In this document: positions 30,205 through 39,099 of the stretch, piece after piece
Layout of the letters: each line of letters starts with the position of its first letter
Position numbering within the stretch: position 1 is the stretch's first letter
The notes under the pieces: generated by a model
Seen by the model: only the letters and a program-made list of their open reading frames with translations
Told to the model about the DNA's origin: nothing
Databases searched by the model: none
Program-made: the position numbers and the translations under genes
Assembly (NCBI RefSeq): GCF_900099785.1
Contig: NZ_FNDS01000007.1
Span: 248,001 to 312,000 of the forward strand
Source: Pseudomonas panipatensis
GTDB taxonomy: Bacteria; Pseudomonadota; Gammaproteobacteria; Pseudomonadales; Pseudomonadaceae
Direction of reading: 5' to 3'
Length of the DNA stretch: 64,000 nucleotides

Positions 30205-32400
30205 TCAGGCGGCCTCTTCCTGCTCGATGCCGATTTCCTTGCGCAGCAGGTGGGCGGCCAGGCTGCGCAACGGTGCCAGTTCCCGGCAGATCAGCGCCAA
30301 CTGACTGAGCACCAGCCGGTGCGGGTCTTCCAGTTCCTCGGGAAGCTGTTCCAGGCGTTTGGCCAGGTCTTCCTCGATATCGCTGTGGACCTCCACCGGG
30401 CGCCGCTCCGTCAGGCGCCTGGCGATATCGTCGAGGCTGTCGCTCAGGTAGTTGGCGGCCTCGCCGATCAGCGCGTTGCTCGGCGCCTGCGGCAGCAGGT
30501 CGCGGTGCGCGCCGAGGGCCGATAGGTAGCTGAGCAGGGTGTGCGAGAGCACCAGGAAGCGGAAGCCGATCTCCGCGTCCTTACGGAAGTGGCCGGGCTC
30601 CATGAGCATGTTCGACAGCGTCGTCGAGAGGGTCGCGTCGGCGTTGTGCGCGTTGCGCCGCGCGGTGCGGTAGAGCAGGTCGTCGCGCTTGCCGGTGGCG
30701 TATTGCTGCATGATCTCGCGCAGGTAGCGGCCGTTGCAGGCGATGGTGTTGCCGACCAGGCGGTGCAGGCGCCGGCCCTGCCAGTCGGGCAGCACCAGGA
30801 ACACCGCGAGGCCGGCGATGAGAGCGCCGACCAGGGTGTCGAACAGGCGCGGCAGGATCAGCCCGTAGCCGTTGCCGACCTGGTTGAAGCAGAGCAGCAC
30901 CAGCAGGGTGATGGCGGCGGTGGCCAGGGTGTAGCGGGTGCTGCGGCTGGCGAAGAAGACCACGCCGGCGACCACGGCCAGCAGCGACTGGATCAGCGGG
31001 TTGGGGAACAGGTCGATCAGCGCCCAGCCAGCCACCAGGCCGATCAGGGTGCCGATGATCCGCTGGACCAGGCGGATGCGCGTGGCGCCGTAGTTCGGCT
31101 GGCAGACGAACACCGTGGTGAGCAGGATCCAGTAGCCCTGGGTCGGGTGGATCAGGTGCAGCACGCCATAGCCGGCGGCCAGGGTCAGGCCCAGGCGCAG
31201 GGCATGGCGGAACAGCAGCGAGGTCGGCGTGAGCTGCTGGCGCAGGCGATCCAGGGCGTCGCGCAGGGAGCGCGGCGAGCGGTCGAGCAGGCTGCTGTCC
31301 TGTTCCTCGGCAAGGGCGTCGGGGTTGCTCGCGCCGCTCAGCTTCTGGTCGAGGGTGGCGAGGTTGGCGGCCAGGGCGCCGAGCGAGCGCAGCAGCCCGC
31401 GCCAGGCCGGATTGCCCTGTTGGCGCAGGTACTCCAGGGACGCCTGCAGGTCGGCCAGGGCCTGTTCGCTGTCGTTGTAGTCGAACGGTTGGCGCAGGCG
31501 TATGGCCCGCGCCAGGGCCCGGCAGGCCTTGCCCTGTTGGTTGAGCAGACGCTGGCAGCGGAACAGCACGTCGCTGTGGAAGAAGGCTTCGGCCAGGCGG
31601 TTGTAGGGGTAGTGCGACGAACTGGCGCGCTCGTGGACGTCCTGGGCGATGAAGTAGAGCTTCAGGTAGCGGCTCAGCTTGGGCCCCGGACGGCCATGGC
31701 TGAGGCGGCTGAGGATGGTTTCCTTGGCCTTGTTCAGCGCCACCACCAGCTTGCCGTTCTGCCGTGCCAGGGCCAGGCGCCGCCCCTCCACGTCGAGCTG
31801 GCGCAGCGGCTCGAAGAGCGTCGACTTGATCTTCAGGTACTCGCCCAGTTCGAGGTACAGGTGCGCCAGCATCTGTTGCACCGGCTGGTTGGCGAAGATG
31901 GCGTTCCACAGCACCGAAAGCGCGCCGTACCAGGCCGCGCCGGTCACCAGCAGCAGGGGTTCGCGCCAGAGGTCGGCGGACGCGCCGCCGCGCTGGTCGA
32001 CGCCGATCATGGTGTAGATCGACAGGATCAGGGTGGCCGAGGCGATCGCCGCGTAGCGCTCGCCGAGGGCGCCGAGCAGGGTCATGCCGAAGGCCGACAG
32101 GGCCAGCCCGGTGACGAACAGCCAGGGGTAGGGGAACAGCAGCTCCACCGCCAGGGAGGCGATGCAGAAACACACCAGGGTCGCCAGCAGCGCCTGTAGG
32201 CGGCCCAGCCAGTGGTCGTCGGTCTCCGCCAGGGCGCTGGCGATGACGCCGAGGAACAGCGGGATGACGAACTCGGTCCGGCCAAGCAGCCAGCAGGCCG
32301 CCATGGCCCCGGCCAGGGCGATGAACACCCGCAGGCTGTAGGCGAACTTGTCCAGCGCCCAGAGGCGCCGCAGGGTTTCCAACAACGGGGAGGAGGGCAT
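30205..32400 (-). CDS. FUSC/YccS-family inner-membrane protein
   Basis: A 731-residue protein with two sets of membrane helices, each followed by a soluble region, the layout of YccS/YhfK and fusaric-acid-resistance (FUSC) proteins. The second membrane set contains GYWILLTTVFVCQPNYGATRIRLVQR, the FUSC signature. The N-terminal set (LGRTEFVIPLFLGVIASALAETDDHWLGR) is the YccS domain. Probable efflux or membrane-stress role; the substrate is not known. Confidence 0.9.
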   Translation of the reverse strand: MPSSPLLETLRRLWALDKFAYSLRVFIALAGAMAACWLLGRTEFVIPLFLGVIASALAETDDHWLGRLQALLATLVCFCIASLAVELLFPYPWLFVTGLALSAFGMTLLGALGERYAAIASATLILSIYTMIGVDQRGGASADLWREPLLLVTGAAWYGALSVLWNAIFANQPVQQMLAHLYLELGEYLKIKSTLFEPLRQLDVEGRRLALARQNGKLVVALNKAKETILSRLSHGRPGPKLSRYLKLYFIAQDVHERASSSHYPYNRLAEAFFHSDVLFRCQRLLNQQGKACRALARAIRLRQPFDYNDSEQALADLQASLEYLRQQGNPAWRGLLRSLGALAANLATLDQKLSGASNPDALAEEQDSSLLDRSPRSLRDALDRLRQQLTPTSLLFRHALRLGLTLAAGYGVLHLIHPTQGYWILLTTVFVCQPNYGATRIRLVQRIIGTLIGLVAGWALIDLFPNPLIQSLLAVVAGVVFFASRSTRYTLATAAITLLVLLCFNQVGNGYGLILPRLFDTLVGALIAGLAVFLVLPDWQGRRLHRLVGNTIACNGRYLREIMQQYATGKRDDLLYRTARRNAHNADATLSTTLSNMLMEPGHFRKDAEIGFRFLVLSHTLLSYLSALGAHRDLLPQAPSNALIGEAANYLSDSLDDIARRLTERRPVEVHSDIEEDLAKRLEQLPEELEDPHRLVLSQLALICRELAPLRSLAAHLLRKEIGIEQEEAA

Positions 32401-32497
32401 GCGAATCAGGGACTTCCGATTGTCTGCGGACCAGACTAGCGGATCGCCCGCCGCCCGGCTATCGCGGCGCGCGGCGCATGGAGGTCCGCGCGTGACG

Positions 32498-32521
32498 GCC
32501 GCGCCCTTGGACGGGCGCGGC
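32498..32521 (-). terminator. Hairpin after dbpA
   Basis: Perfect 9-bp stem GCCGCGCCC/GGGCGCGGC with a 6-base loop, a few bases beyond the dbpA stop. No T-run follows, so termination is uncertain. Confidence 0.4.
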
Positions 32522-32526
32522 GCGCC

Positions 32527-33903
32527 TCAGAGAATCCGCACCTTGAACGCGCGGCCCTTGATCCTGCCTTCCTGCAGGCGCTTGAGCGCCGCCTTGGCGA
32601 GATCGCGCTGCACGGCGACGAAGGCCTGGAAGTCGAAGATGGCGATCTTGCCCACCGCGCCGCCCGGCAACCCGGCGTCGCCGGTGAGGGCGCCGAGAAT
32701 GTCGCCGGGGCGCAGCTTGTCCTTGCGCCCGCCGGCGATGCACAGCGTGGTCATCGGCGGCAGCAGCGGGGCCGGATTGGCCTTGAGGAAGTCGATGCGC
32801 TCCCAGCTCAGCGGCGCGCCCTGCATGTCCTCAATGGCCTGCGCGCGGCTGGCCTCGGCTGGCGCCACCAGGGACAGCGCCAGGCCCTTCTCGCCGGCGC
32901 GACCGCTGCGGCCGATGCGGTGTACGTGGACCTGCGCGTCGCGCGATAGCTCGACGTTGATCACCGCTTCCAGGGCTTCGATATCCAGGCCGCGAGCGGC
33001 CACGTCGGTGGCCACCAGCACGCTGCAACTGCGGTTGGCGAACATCGCCAGCACCTGGTCGCGCTCGCGCTGCTCCAGGTCGCCGTGCAGGGCCAGGGCG
33101 GAAATCTTCTGCGCTTCCAGCAGCGTCGCCAGTTCCTGGCATTGCTGGCGGGTGTGACAGAAGGCCACGCAGGATTGCGGGCGGAAGTGCTGCAACAGGC
33201 GCACCACGGCATCCAGGCGTTGGCGCGGTTCGATCTCGTAGAAGTGCTGCTCGATCTGGCTGTCGTCGTGCAGCGCCTCTACCTCGACGCGCTGCGGGTC
33301 GCGCAGGAACTTCGCCGCCAATTGCTCGATGCCGGCCGGGTAGGTGGCGGAGAACAGCAGGCTCTGCCGCCGCGCCGGCAGTTGGCCGATGATGTCGGCG
33401 ATGCTGTCGTAGAAGCCCATGTCGAGCATGCGGTCGGCCTCATCGAGCACCAGGGTGTTCAAGCCGTCGAGCTTCAGCGTGCCCTTGCGCAAATGCTCCT
33501 GCACTCGGCCGGGAGTGCCGACCACCACATGGGCGCCGTGCTCCAGGGAACCGATCTGCGGGCCGAAGGGCACGCCGCCACAGAGGGTCAGCACCTTGAT
33601 GTTGTCGGCGGCGCGGGCCAGGCGGCGAATTTCCTTGGCCACCTGGTCGGCCAGCTCGCGGGTCGGACACAGCACCAGCGCCTGGCAACCGAAGTAGCGA
33701 GGGTTGAGCGGGCTGAGCAGTGCGATGCCGAAGGCCGCCGTCTTGCCGCTGCCCGTCTTGGCCTGGGCGATCAGGTCGCGGCCCTTGAGCATGATCGGCA
33801 GGCTGGCGGCCTGGATCGGGGTCATCTCGCGGTAACCGAGGGCATCGAGGTTGGCCAGGAGATCGGCGGAAAGGGGCAGGCTGGAGAAAGCGGTGGAGGT
33901 CAC
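32527..33903 (-). CDS. dbpA: ATP-dependent RNA helicase DbpA (GTG start)
   Basis: DEAD-box helicase that acts on the peptidyl-transferase region of 23S rRNA during 50S assembly. I place the start at the GTG at 33903, giving (M)TSTAFSSLPLSADLL and 458 residues; the frame stays open upstream but the extra part is not helicase-like. Motifs are AKTGSGKTAAFG, PTRELA, DEADRML, SAT and HRIGRSGRAG. The C-terminal 75 residues are the DbpA RRM-like RNA-binding domain that ends RGRAFKVRIL-like (KGRAFKVRIL). The ribosome site is weak. Confidence 0.93.
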   Translation of the reverse strand: MTSTAFSSLPLSADLLANLDALGYREMTPIQAASLPIMLKGRDLIAQAKTGSGKTAAFGIALLSPLNPRYFGCQALVLCPTRELADQVAKEIRRLARAADNIKVLTLCGGVPFGPQIGSLEHGAHVVVGTPGRVQEHLRKGTLKLDGLNTLVLDEADRMLDMGFYDSIADIIGQLPARRQSLLFSATYPAGIEQLAAKFLRDPQRVEVEALHDDSQIEQHFYEIEPRQRLDAVVRLLQHFRPQSCVAFCHTRQQCQELATLLEAQKISALALHGDLEQRERDQVLAMFANRSCSVLVATDVAARGLDIEALEAVINVELSRDAQVHVHRIGRSGRAGEKGLALSLVAPAEASRAQAIEDMQGAPLSWERIDFLKANPAPLLPPMTTLCIAGGRKDKLRPGDILGALTGDAGLPGGAVGKIAIFDFQAFVAVQRDLAKAALKRLQEGRIKGRAFKVRIL

Positions 33904-34237
33904 GAAGGAAAAACCCGACAGGCGTATGGTCGCGCAGTGTAGCAGGCTTGCTTCGACGACTCTGCGTTGAACCGGCGCAGGCCGCATGGGCACTGGGGCT
34001 GGCGCCCACTCGTCCGAAATTCGCGGGCTTCGCGATAGTGGATTTTTATACAGATTCGCTTTCCGCAGATTTTTGTCGTAGAGTGCCTTCACTGTGTTTG
34101 CATGGGTCGCCGTCGATCGTGACCTGATGCGGTCGGTTATTCCACCCCGTCCTGCTCGACTCCTTGTAACTCCTTGCAACTCAGTTCCTGGCCACCTCGA
34201 GTGGCTATTTCCACATCTACGTTCCAAGGAGAACACC
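33904..34237. other. Divergent dbpA/cold-shock intergenic region
   Basis: A 334-base gap without a credible gene. The dbpA end is GC-rich; from about 34030 it becomes AT-rich, as expected for the cold-shock gene promoter. I could not choose a single -35/-10 pair. The part nearest the cold-shock gene holds two anti-Shine-Dalgarno copies and a small hairpin (GCCAC/GTGGC at 34191-34205), listed separately. Confidence 0.6.
34160..34231 (+). promoter_or_regulatory. Cold-shock gene leader with two anti-Shine-Dalgarno repeats
   Basis: CTCCTTG occurs twice, at 34160-34166 and 34170-34176 (an ACTCCTTG-NA direct repeat). Each is the exact reverse complement of CAAGGAG at 34225-34231, the ribosome-binding site of the cold-shock gene. 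The hairpin at 34191-34205 lies between. Alternative pairing could hide or free the ribosome site. The pairing is seen in sequence; a thermosensor role is inference. Confidence 0.5.
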
Positions 34238-34450
34238 ATGTCGAATCGTCAGAACGGCACCGTTAAGTGGTTCAACGAGACCAAAGGCTACGGCTTCATC
34301 ACCCCCGAGAGCGGCCCGGACGTTTTCGTTCACTTCCGCGCTATCGAAGGTAACGGCTTCAAGACCCTGGCCGAAGGCCAGAAAGTCAGCTTCGAAGTCG
34401 TGCAAGGCCAGAAAGGCATGCAGGCTGAGCGCGTTCAGGTAGTCAACTAA
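34238..34450 (+). CDS. Cold-shock domain protein (CspA family)
   Basis: Single-stranded nucleic-acid-binding OB-fold protein of 70 residues. The ATG at 34238 has a strong AAGGAG site. RNP1 is KGYGFIT and RNP2 is VFVHF, as in CspA. Such proteins act as RNA chaperones in the cold or in general growth. It is followed by a strong terminator and is therefore probably monocistronic. Confidence 0.97.
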   Translation: MSNRQNGTVKWFNETKGYGFITPESGPDVFVHFRAIEGNGFKTLAEGQKVSFEVVQGQKGMQAERVQVVN

Positions 34451-34470
34451 GACTCCCTGGCCTCGCCAAG

Positions 34471-34500
34471 AACCCCGGATGGAAACATCCGGGGTTTTTT
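34471..34500 (+). terminator. Rho-independent terminator after the cold-shock gene
   Basis: Perfect 11-bp stem AACCCCGGATG/CATCCGGGGTT with a GAAA tetraloop and a further TTTT. It ends 50 bases after the stop codon. Confidence 0.93.
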
Positions 34501-34561
34501 ATTGCCCGCTGATTTAGGCTGTACGGCATTTTCCACATGCCCGTCCCGGAGTCCCTTGCCG

Positions 34562-35056
34562 ATGAACTTGCGCCATGCCGGTCTGCTGCTCGCTCTTTGC
34601 TGCTCTTCCGCCCTTGCCGCCCCGCCGACCATCTGGGGCTGGGTCGAACAGGCCAAGCTGATGCCGGAGAACGCGCTGCTCAAGGCGCGCCTGGACACCG
34701 GCGTGCAGACCTCGGTGATGGATGCGCGCAACATCGTGCGGGTCAAGAAGAACGACCAGCGCTGGGTGCAGTACGACATCGTGGTCAAGGACCCCGCCAG
34801 CGGCAAGGCGGTGAGCTACCCCTACGAGCGCCCCATCGAGCGGCAGCTCAAGGTCCGCGGGGCGGAAGGGTTCGAGCATCGCCCGGTGGTGTCCATGGAC
34901 ATCTGCCTGGGCGACAAGGTCTACCGCGAGCAGTTCGCCCTCAGCGACCGCGAGGGCAGCGAGTATCCGCTGATCCTCGGCCGCCGCGCCCTCGAACACC
35001 TCGGCGCGGTCGATGTCTCGAAAACCCTCACTGTTCCGCCCACCTGCAAGCCCTGA
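34562..35056 (+). CDS. Secreted retropepsin-like protein (PF05618 / RimB type)
   Basis: A 164-residue protein with a signal peptide (LRHAGLLLALCCSSALA). The domain is the one called putative ATP-dependent zinc protease (PF05618), now regarded as retropepsin-like. The aspartic-protease motif is LDTG at residues 44-47, followed by a conserved ICLGDKVY region and YPLILGRRALEHLG. A second homologue with its own DTG lies at 40429. No ATP-grasp or transglutaminase partner, which such proteins sometimes have, is next to it. Function and substrate unknown. Confidence 0.82.
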   Translation: MNLRHAGLLLALCCSSALAAPPTIWGWVEQAKLMPENALLKARLDTGVQTSVMDARNIVRVKKNDQRWVQYDIVVKDPASGKAVSYPYERPIERQLKVRGAEGFEHRPVVSMDICLGDKVYREQFALSDREGSEYPLILGRRALEHLGAVDVSKTLTVPPTCKP

Positions 35057-35062
35057 GGCGCC

Positions 35063-36505
35063 TCAGTGGTCGGTCATGCCGCCTTGCGCGGTGACCGGCA
35101 CCGCGACCTGAGCCGAGCGGCCATCGTCGCTGCTGAGCTGGAAGAAGATCGCCGCCGCCAGCATCGACATCAGGCCCACGCTCAGAAAGGTGGCCTGGAA
35201 GGCGCCGAGCACGTCCGCCGCGGCGCCTTCGAAATCCGCGTTGAAGCCGCCCAGTAGCGCCGCCGCGCAGGCCACGCCCAGGCCGATGGACAGTTGCATC
35301 ACTACCGACAGCAGGCTGTTGCCGGCGCTGGCATTGTCATCGCGCAGATCGATCAGGGTCAGGGTGTTCATGGCGGTGAACTGCAGCGAGTTGACCGCGC
35401 CGAGCAGGCCGAGGTGCACCAGCAGCCAGAGGTAAGGCGTGTTCTGGCCGATCAGGCCCATGCCGGCGATCAGCGCCCCGAGCAGCAGGGTGTTGCCGAC
35501 CAGCAGGCGGCGGTAGCCGCACAGGTCGAGGATCGGCTTGGCCAGCGGCTTGATGAGCATCGCCATGCCGGCCAGCGGGATCATGCTCATGCCGGCCTTG
35601 GCCGGCGTGAAGCCCAGGCCGACCTGCAGCAGCAGCGGGGTGAGGAAGGGCAGGGCGCCGCTGCCCAGGCGGGCGAACAGATTACCGAGCACGCCGACGG
35701 CGAAGGTGCGGGTCTGGAACAGACTGGGCGGGAACAGCGGTGTCTCGATGCGCAGCGCGCGCAGCCAGTAGGCGGTCAGCAGGACCAGGCCGCCGACCAG
35801 CAGCAGCACCACGCGCACGTGCGGCATGTGCAGTTCGCCGAGGCCTTCCAGGGCGATGGTGATGAGGATCATGGCGCCGCCGAAGAGCAGGAAGCCGGGG
35901 CCGTCGAATCGGCTGCGCGTGGCGCCGCGCAGGTCCGGCATCAGGCGGATGGCGAAGAGGAAACCGAGCAGCCCCACCGGCAGGTTGATCAGGAATATCC
36001 AGTGCCAACTGGCGTATTCCACCAGCCAGCCGCCGAGCGTCGGTCCGGCCAGCGGGCCGAGCAGGCCGGGGATGGTGACGAAGCTGAGCACCCGTACCAA
36101 CTCGCTGCGGGGGTATACGCGGAGGATCACCAGGCGGCCCACCGGCATCATCAGCGCACCGCCCAGGCCCTGCACCACACGCGCCAGCACCAGCTCGCCG
36201 AGGCTGGGCGAGAGCGCGCAGAACAGCGAGCCGAGGCTGAACAGCAGAATCGCGAAGAGAAATACCCGGCGCGTGCCGAAGCGGTCGGCGATCCAGCCGG
36301 AGGCGGGAATCAGCAGCGCCACCGTGAGCAGGTAGGCGATCACCACCGCCTGCATGCGCAGCGGGTCCTCGTTCAGCGAGTGGGCCATGCTCGGCAGGGC
36401 GGTGTTGAGGATGGTGCCGTCCAGGGCCTGCATGAAGAAGGCCACGGCCACCAGCCAGGGCAGAACGCGGGCGATGCGGGGCGTGAGGATGTAGGGCTCG
36501 CTCAT
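35063..36505 (-). CDS. MFS exporter, DHA2 (14-helix) family
   Basis: A 480-residue drug:H+ antiporter-like membrane protein. The ATG at 36505 gives MSEPYILTPRIARVLPWL. DHA2 marks include LDGTILNTALPSMAHSL in helix 1, the motif-A loop GWIADRFGTRRVF and the motif-C-like region LLGPLAGPTLGG in helix 5. It resembles enterobacterial MdtD. The C-terminus is converging with the retropepsin gene (6 bases apart). Substrate unknown. Confidence 0.9.
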   Translation of the reverse strand: MSEPYILTPRIARVLPWLVAVAFFMQALDGTILNTALPSMAHSLNEDPLRMQAVVIAYLLTVALLIPASGWIADRFGTRRVFLFAILLFSLGSLFCALSPSLGELVLARVVQGLGGALMMPVGRLVILRVYPRSELVRVLSFVTIPGLLGPLAGPTLGGWLVEYASWHWIFLINLPVGLLGFLFAIRLMPDLRGATRSRFDGPGFLLFGGAMILITIALEGLGELHMPHVRVVLLLVGGLVLLTAYWLRALRIETPLFPPSLFQTRTFAVGVLGNLFARLGSGALPFLTPLLLQVGLGFTPAKAGMSMIPLAGMAMLIKPLAKPILDLCGYRRLLVGNTLLLGALIAGMGLIGQNTPYLWLLVHLGLLGAVNSLQFTAMNTLTLIDLRDDNASAGNSLLSVVMQLSIGLGVACAAALLGGFNADFEGAAADVLGAFQATFLSVGLMSMLAAAIFFQLSSDDGRSAQVAVPVTAQGGMTDH

Positions 36506-36553
36506 GGTGGGTCCTTTCGACTGCGCGGTTGGAGCCTGTCGGCGGAGGCGTTG

Positions 36554-36746
36554 CGATACGCGGAGTGCCGGCGCAGAGCGCCCGGGCAACGGCCCTAAGC
36601 TTAGGGAAAGTTGCCCTTGGCGGATATCCGCGTATCGTCATGGCACTGTCCTGCGGCGCGAGCCAGCGGGCTACAGGCGGCGCCGGGTGGCGGAACGATA
36701 GCACCCGGCGCCGGTCCAACCCGCGTTCGGCGCAGAGGACTGCGCC
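36554..36746. promoter_or_regulatory. Densely folded region before the first DUF2780-like gene
   Basis: The 266-base gap 36506-36771 is full of inverted repeats. An outer pair CGATACGCGGA (36554-36564) and TCCGCGTATCG (36627-36637) encloses GGCGC/GCGCC (36570-36582) and a nested palindrome: GGGCAAC/GTTGCCC (36584-36590, 36610-36616) around CCCTAAGCTTAGGG (36593-36606). Two more hairpins follow: GGCGCCGGGTG/CACCCGGCGCC (36679-36712) and GGCGCAG/CTGCGCC (36729-36746). The AGGAG of the next gene comes 15 bases later. This could be an operator array for the MFS gene or a structured 5' leader or small RNA. Confidence 0.6.
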
Positions 36747-36771
36747 GGCCGTCACTGCTTAGGAGTTGTCG

Positions 36772-37323
36772 ATGACTGCCACATTCCGTCTTACCTGTGC
36801 CGCCGCTGCCCTGCTGGCCGCGTCCTCCGCATTCGCCTTCAACCTCGGCGATGCCGCCAAGGCAGCATCCGACATGGCCGGTGAAGGCGCCGCCAATAGC
36901 GCTCCGGCGGCCAGCACGCCGCAGGCCAGCGGCCTGCTCAGCGCCCTGACCGGCCAGCTCGGGGTCAGCGACGAACAGGCCATCGGCGGAACCGGCGCCC
37001 TGCTGGGCCTGGCGAAGAACAAGCTCAGCGGCGGCGAGTACGCGCAACTGGCGCAGAGCGTTCCGGGGCTGGACAAGCTCGGCGGCGGCAGCGCCCTGGG
37101 CGGCCTCGGCGGCGCCCTGGGCAACCTCGGTGGCGATGCCACCAAGGGCCTGCTGGGCAATGCCAAGAACATGAGCGACGTGAACAACACCTTCGGCGCC
37201 CTGGGCATGGACCAGAGCATGACCGGCAAATTCGCCAGCGTGCTGCTCGGCTACATTGGCCAGCAAGGCGTGAACAGCACCCTGCTGGGCAGCCTCTCCA
37301 GCCTCTGGGGCGTCGGCAACTGA
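36772..37323 (+). CDS. Secreted DUF2780-like protein, first tandem copy
   Basis: A 183-residue exported protein (signal TFRLTCAAAALLAASSAFA). I chose the ATG at 36772, six bases after AGGAG; a TTG two codons earlier is less likely. The body carries QAIGGTGALLGLA, a central Gly/Leu-rich stretch and a C-terminal helical part with LLGYIGQQGVNSTLLGSLSS. This pattern resembles DUF2780 (VcgC/VcgE) proteins of unknown function. The next gene is a paralogue with the same order of motifs. Confidence 0.8.
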   Translation: MTATFRLTCAAAALLAASSAFAFNLGDAAKAASDMAGEGAANSAPAASTPQASGLLSALTGQLGVSDEQAIGGTGALLGLAKNKLSGGEYAQLAQSVPGLDKLGGGSALGGLGGALGNLGGDATKGLLGNAKNMSDVNNTFGALGMDQSMTGKFASVLLGYIGQQGVNSTLLGSLSSLWGVGN

Positions 37324-37334
37324 CCGCCGCGGCG

Positions 37335-37387
37335 CGGGCGCCTCTGCCGGCGCCCGTGCTGTCCCCGTCGGCCAGCCTGGCCGACGG
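37335..37387 (+). repeat. Two hairpins between the tandem DUF2780-like genes
   Basis: CGGGCGCC/GGCGCCCG (37335-37356, 6-base loop) and CCGTCGGCCA/TGGCCGACGG (37365-37387, 3-base loop). No T-run follows either. They may protect the upstream mRNA or tune expression of the second gene. Confidence 0.55.
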
Positions 37388-37472
37388 ACTGCTCGGAACG
37401 AAGCGTAGGCGCCTCAGTCCAACGCTCGAGCCGCCCCGCCTGGGGCCGGCGAATCCCGTTCCGGAGCCTTCG

Positions 37473-38078
37473 ATGATCGCCAGATCCCTTCTCGCCCTTG
37501 CCACCTGTGCCTGGCTGGCCGCCGTTCCCGTATCCGCCGAAACCTTCGAAGACATGCCCGCCGCCGACAACGGCAGCGCGGCCGCCAATGGCCTGGTGGA
37601 AACCCTGGGCCAGCGCCTGAACATTAGCGACGACCAGGCCATCGGCGGTGCCGGTGCGCTGCTCGGCCTGGCGATGAACCGCCTGAGCGAAGGCGACAGT
37701 AGCCGCCTGCAACAACGCCTGCCGGGCCTCGGTGCACTCTCCTCGGGCAGCGCCAATGGCGCCAATGGCGGGCTCGCTGGCCTCAGCGGTCTCGGTGGGC
37801 TGATCGGTGGCGCCGGCCAACTGCTCGGCGGCATCAACAGCCTGCAGGACGTCGACCAGATCTTCTCGGTGCTGGGCATGAACCAGGGCATGGTCAACCA
37901 GTTCGCCGGCGTGATGCTCGATTACCTGGTCAAGCAGGGCCTGGACAACTCACTGCTGGGCACCCTGGGCAAGCTGTGGGGCAATCCCGCCGGCGCGCTT
38001 TCGCCGCTGCTGCCCGCGACGCCCACCACGCCCACCACGCCCGCGGCGTCGAGCGTGCACGCCGGCAAGGCGGTGTGA
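37473..38078 (+). CDS. Secreted DUF2780-like protein, second tandem copy
   Basis: A 201-residue exported protein (signal IARSLLALATCAWLAAVPVSA), started at the ATG at 37473 with GGAG upstream. It shares with its neighbour QAIGGAGALLGLA, the Gly-rich middle and the C-terminal YLVKQGLDNSLLGTLGKLW, so the two are a tandem duplication that has diverged. The last 25 residues are a Pro/Thr-rich tail (TPTTPTTPAASS) absent from the first copy. Function unknown. Confidence 0.8.
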   Translation: MIARSLLALATCAWLAAVPVSAETFEDMPAADNGSAAANGLVETLGQRLNISDDQAIGGAGALLGLAMNRLSEGDSSRLQQRLPGLGALSSGSANGANGGLAGLSGLGGLIGGAGQLLGGINSLQDVDQIFSVLGMNQGMVNQFAGVMLDYLVKQGLDNSLLGTLGKLWGNPAGALSPLLPATPTTPTTPAASSVHAGKAV

Positions 38079-38080
38079 GG

Positions 38081-38968
38081 TCAGGGCGCGCGGTGCAGGT
38101 TGTCGATGCGCGCGTCCTTTTCCTGCCACAGGCGTGACACCCAGTCCTGCACGTACTGGCGGAACTGCGGGTCGTTCTCGTAATCGCCCTGCCACAGCGC
38201 CGGATCGATCGCGTGGGTGCGGATATCCACGATGACCCGTTCGACGCGGCCGCACAGCAGGTCCCAGAAGCCCGGCTTGCGCCCTTCGGGATAGACCAGG
38301 GTGACATCCAGCATGGCATCCAGTTGCTCGCCCAGCGCGGCGAGCACGAAGGCCACGCCGCCAGCCTTGGGCTTGAGCAGGTTGCGGTAGGGGGATTGCT
38401 GCTGGGCCCGCTTGGCCGGGGTGAAGCGGGTGCCCTCGAGGTAATTCACCACCGTCACCGGCAGGCCCTTGAACTTCTCGCAGGCGGCGCGGGTGATCTC
38501 CAGGTCCTTGCCCTTGAGCTGCGGGTGCTTGTCGAGGAAGGCCTTGCTGTAGCGCTTCATGAACGGGTAGTCCAGCGCCCAGAACGCCAGGCCGAGGAAG
38601 GGCACCCAGATCAGTTCCTTCTTCAGGAAGAACTTGAAGTAGGGCGTCTTGCGGTTGAACGCCTGGACCAGCGCGGGAATGTCGACCCACGACTGGTGAT
38701 TGCTCACCACCAGGTAGGACGTGTCGCGGCGTAGCTCGCTGGCGCCGCGGATATCCCAGACCGTGGGCGTCATCAGGGCGAAGATCAGCTTGTCGATTTC
38801 CGCCCAGGTTTCGGCGATCCACATCACGCCCTTGGAGCAGGCGTCTTTCAGCGGCTTGCCTGGCAGTATCAGCTTGAGCAGGGCGATCAGCAGCATCGGG
38901 CCGATCAGGATCAGGGTGTTGAGCAGCAGCAGGAAGCTGGCGATGACGCCGGTCAGCGTGGCCCACAT
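38081..38968 (-). CDS. PlsC-type acyltransferase (YihG-like)
   Basis: Membrane lysophospholipid acyltransferase of 295 residues. The ATG at 38968 gives MWATLTGVIASFLLLLNTLI, a membrane anchor. The catalytic HX4D motif is NHQSWVD (near residue 88) and the glycerol-phosphate-binding motif is YLEGTRF. It resembles E. coli YihG/YihG-type 1-acylglycerol-phosphate acyltransferases. It converges with the second DUF2780-like gene, 2 bases apart. Confidence 0.9.
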   Translation of the reverse strand: MWATLTGVIASFLLLLNTLILIGPMLLIALLKLILPGKPLKDACSKGVMWIAETWAEIDKLIFALMTPTVWDIRGASELRRDTSYLVVSNHQSWVDIPALVQAFNRKTPYFKFFLKKELIWVPFLGLAFWALDYPFMKRYSKAFLDKHPQLKGKDLEITRAACEKFKGLPVTVVNYLEGTRFTPAKRAQQQSPYRNLLKPKAGGVAFVLAALGEQLDAMLDVTLVYPEGRKPGFWDLLCGRVERVIVDIRTHAIDPALWQGDYENDPQFRQYVQDWVSRLWQEKDARIDNLHRAP

Positions 38969-39099
38969 GGCGGTCCGTGTCCTTGTTCTGGTTGGCGCCG
39001 GCCATGATACGCAGAGTGCCGGATCAGCCCAAGTCGGCAGGTATCCGCCGGAGCGCCGCCACACTATGCTTGTCGGTAGATAATCCGCTGGTGCTGTTC

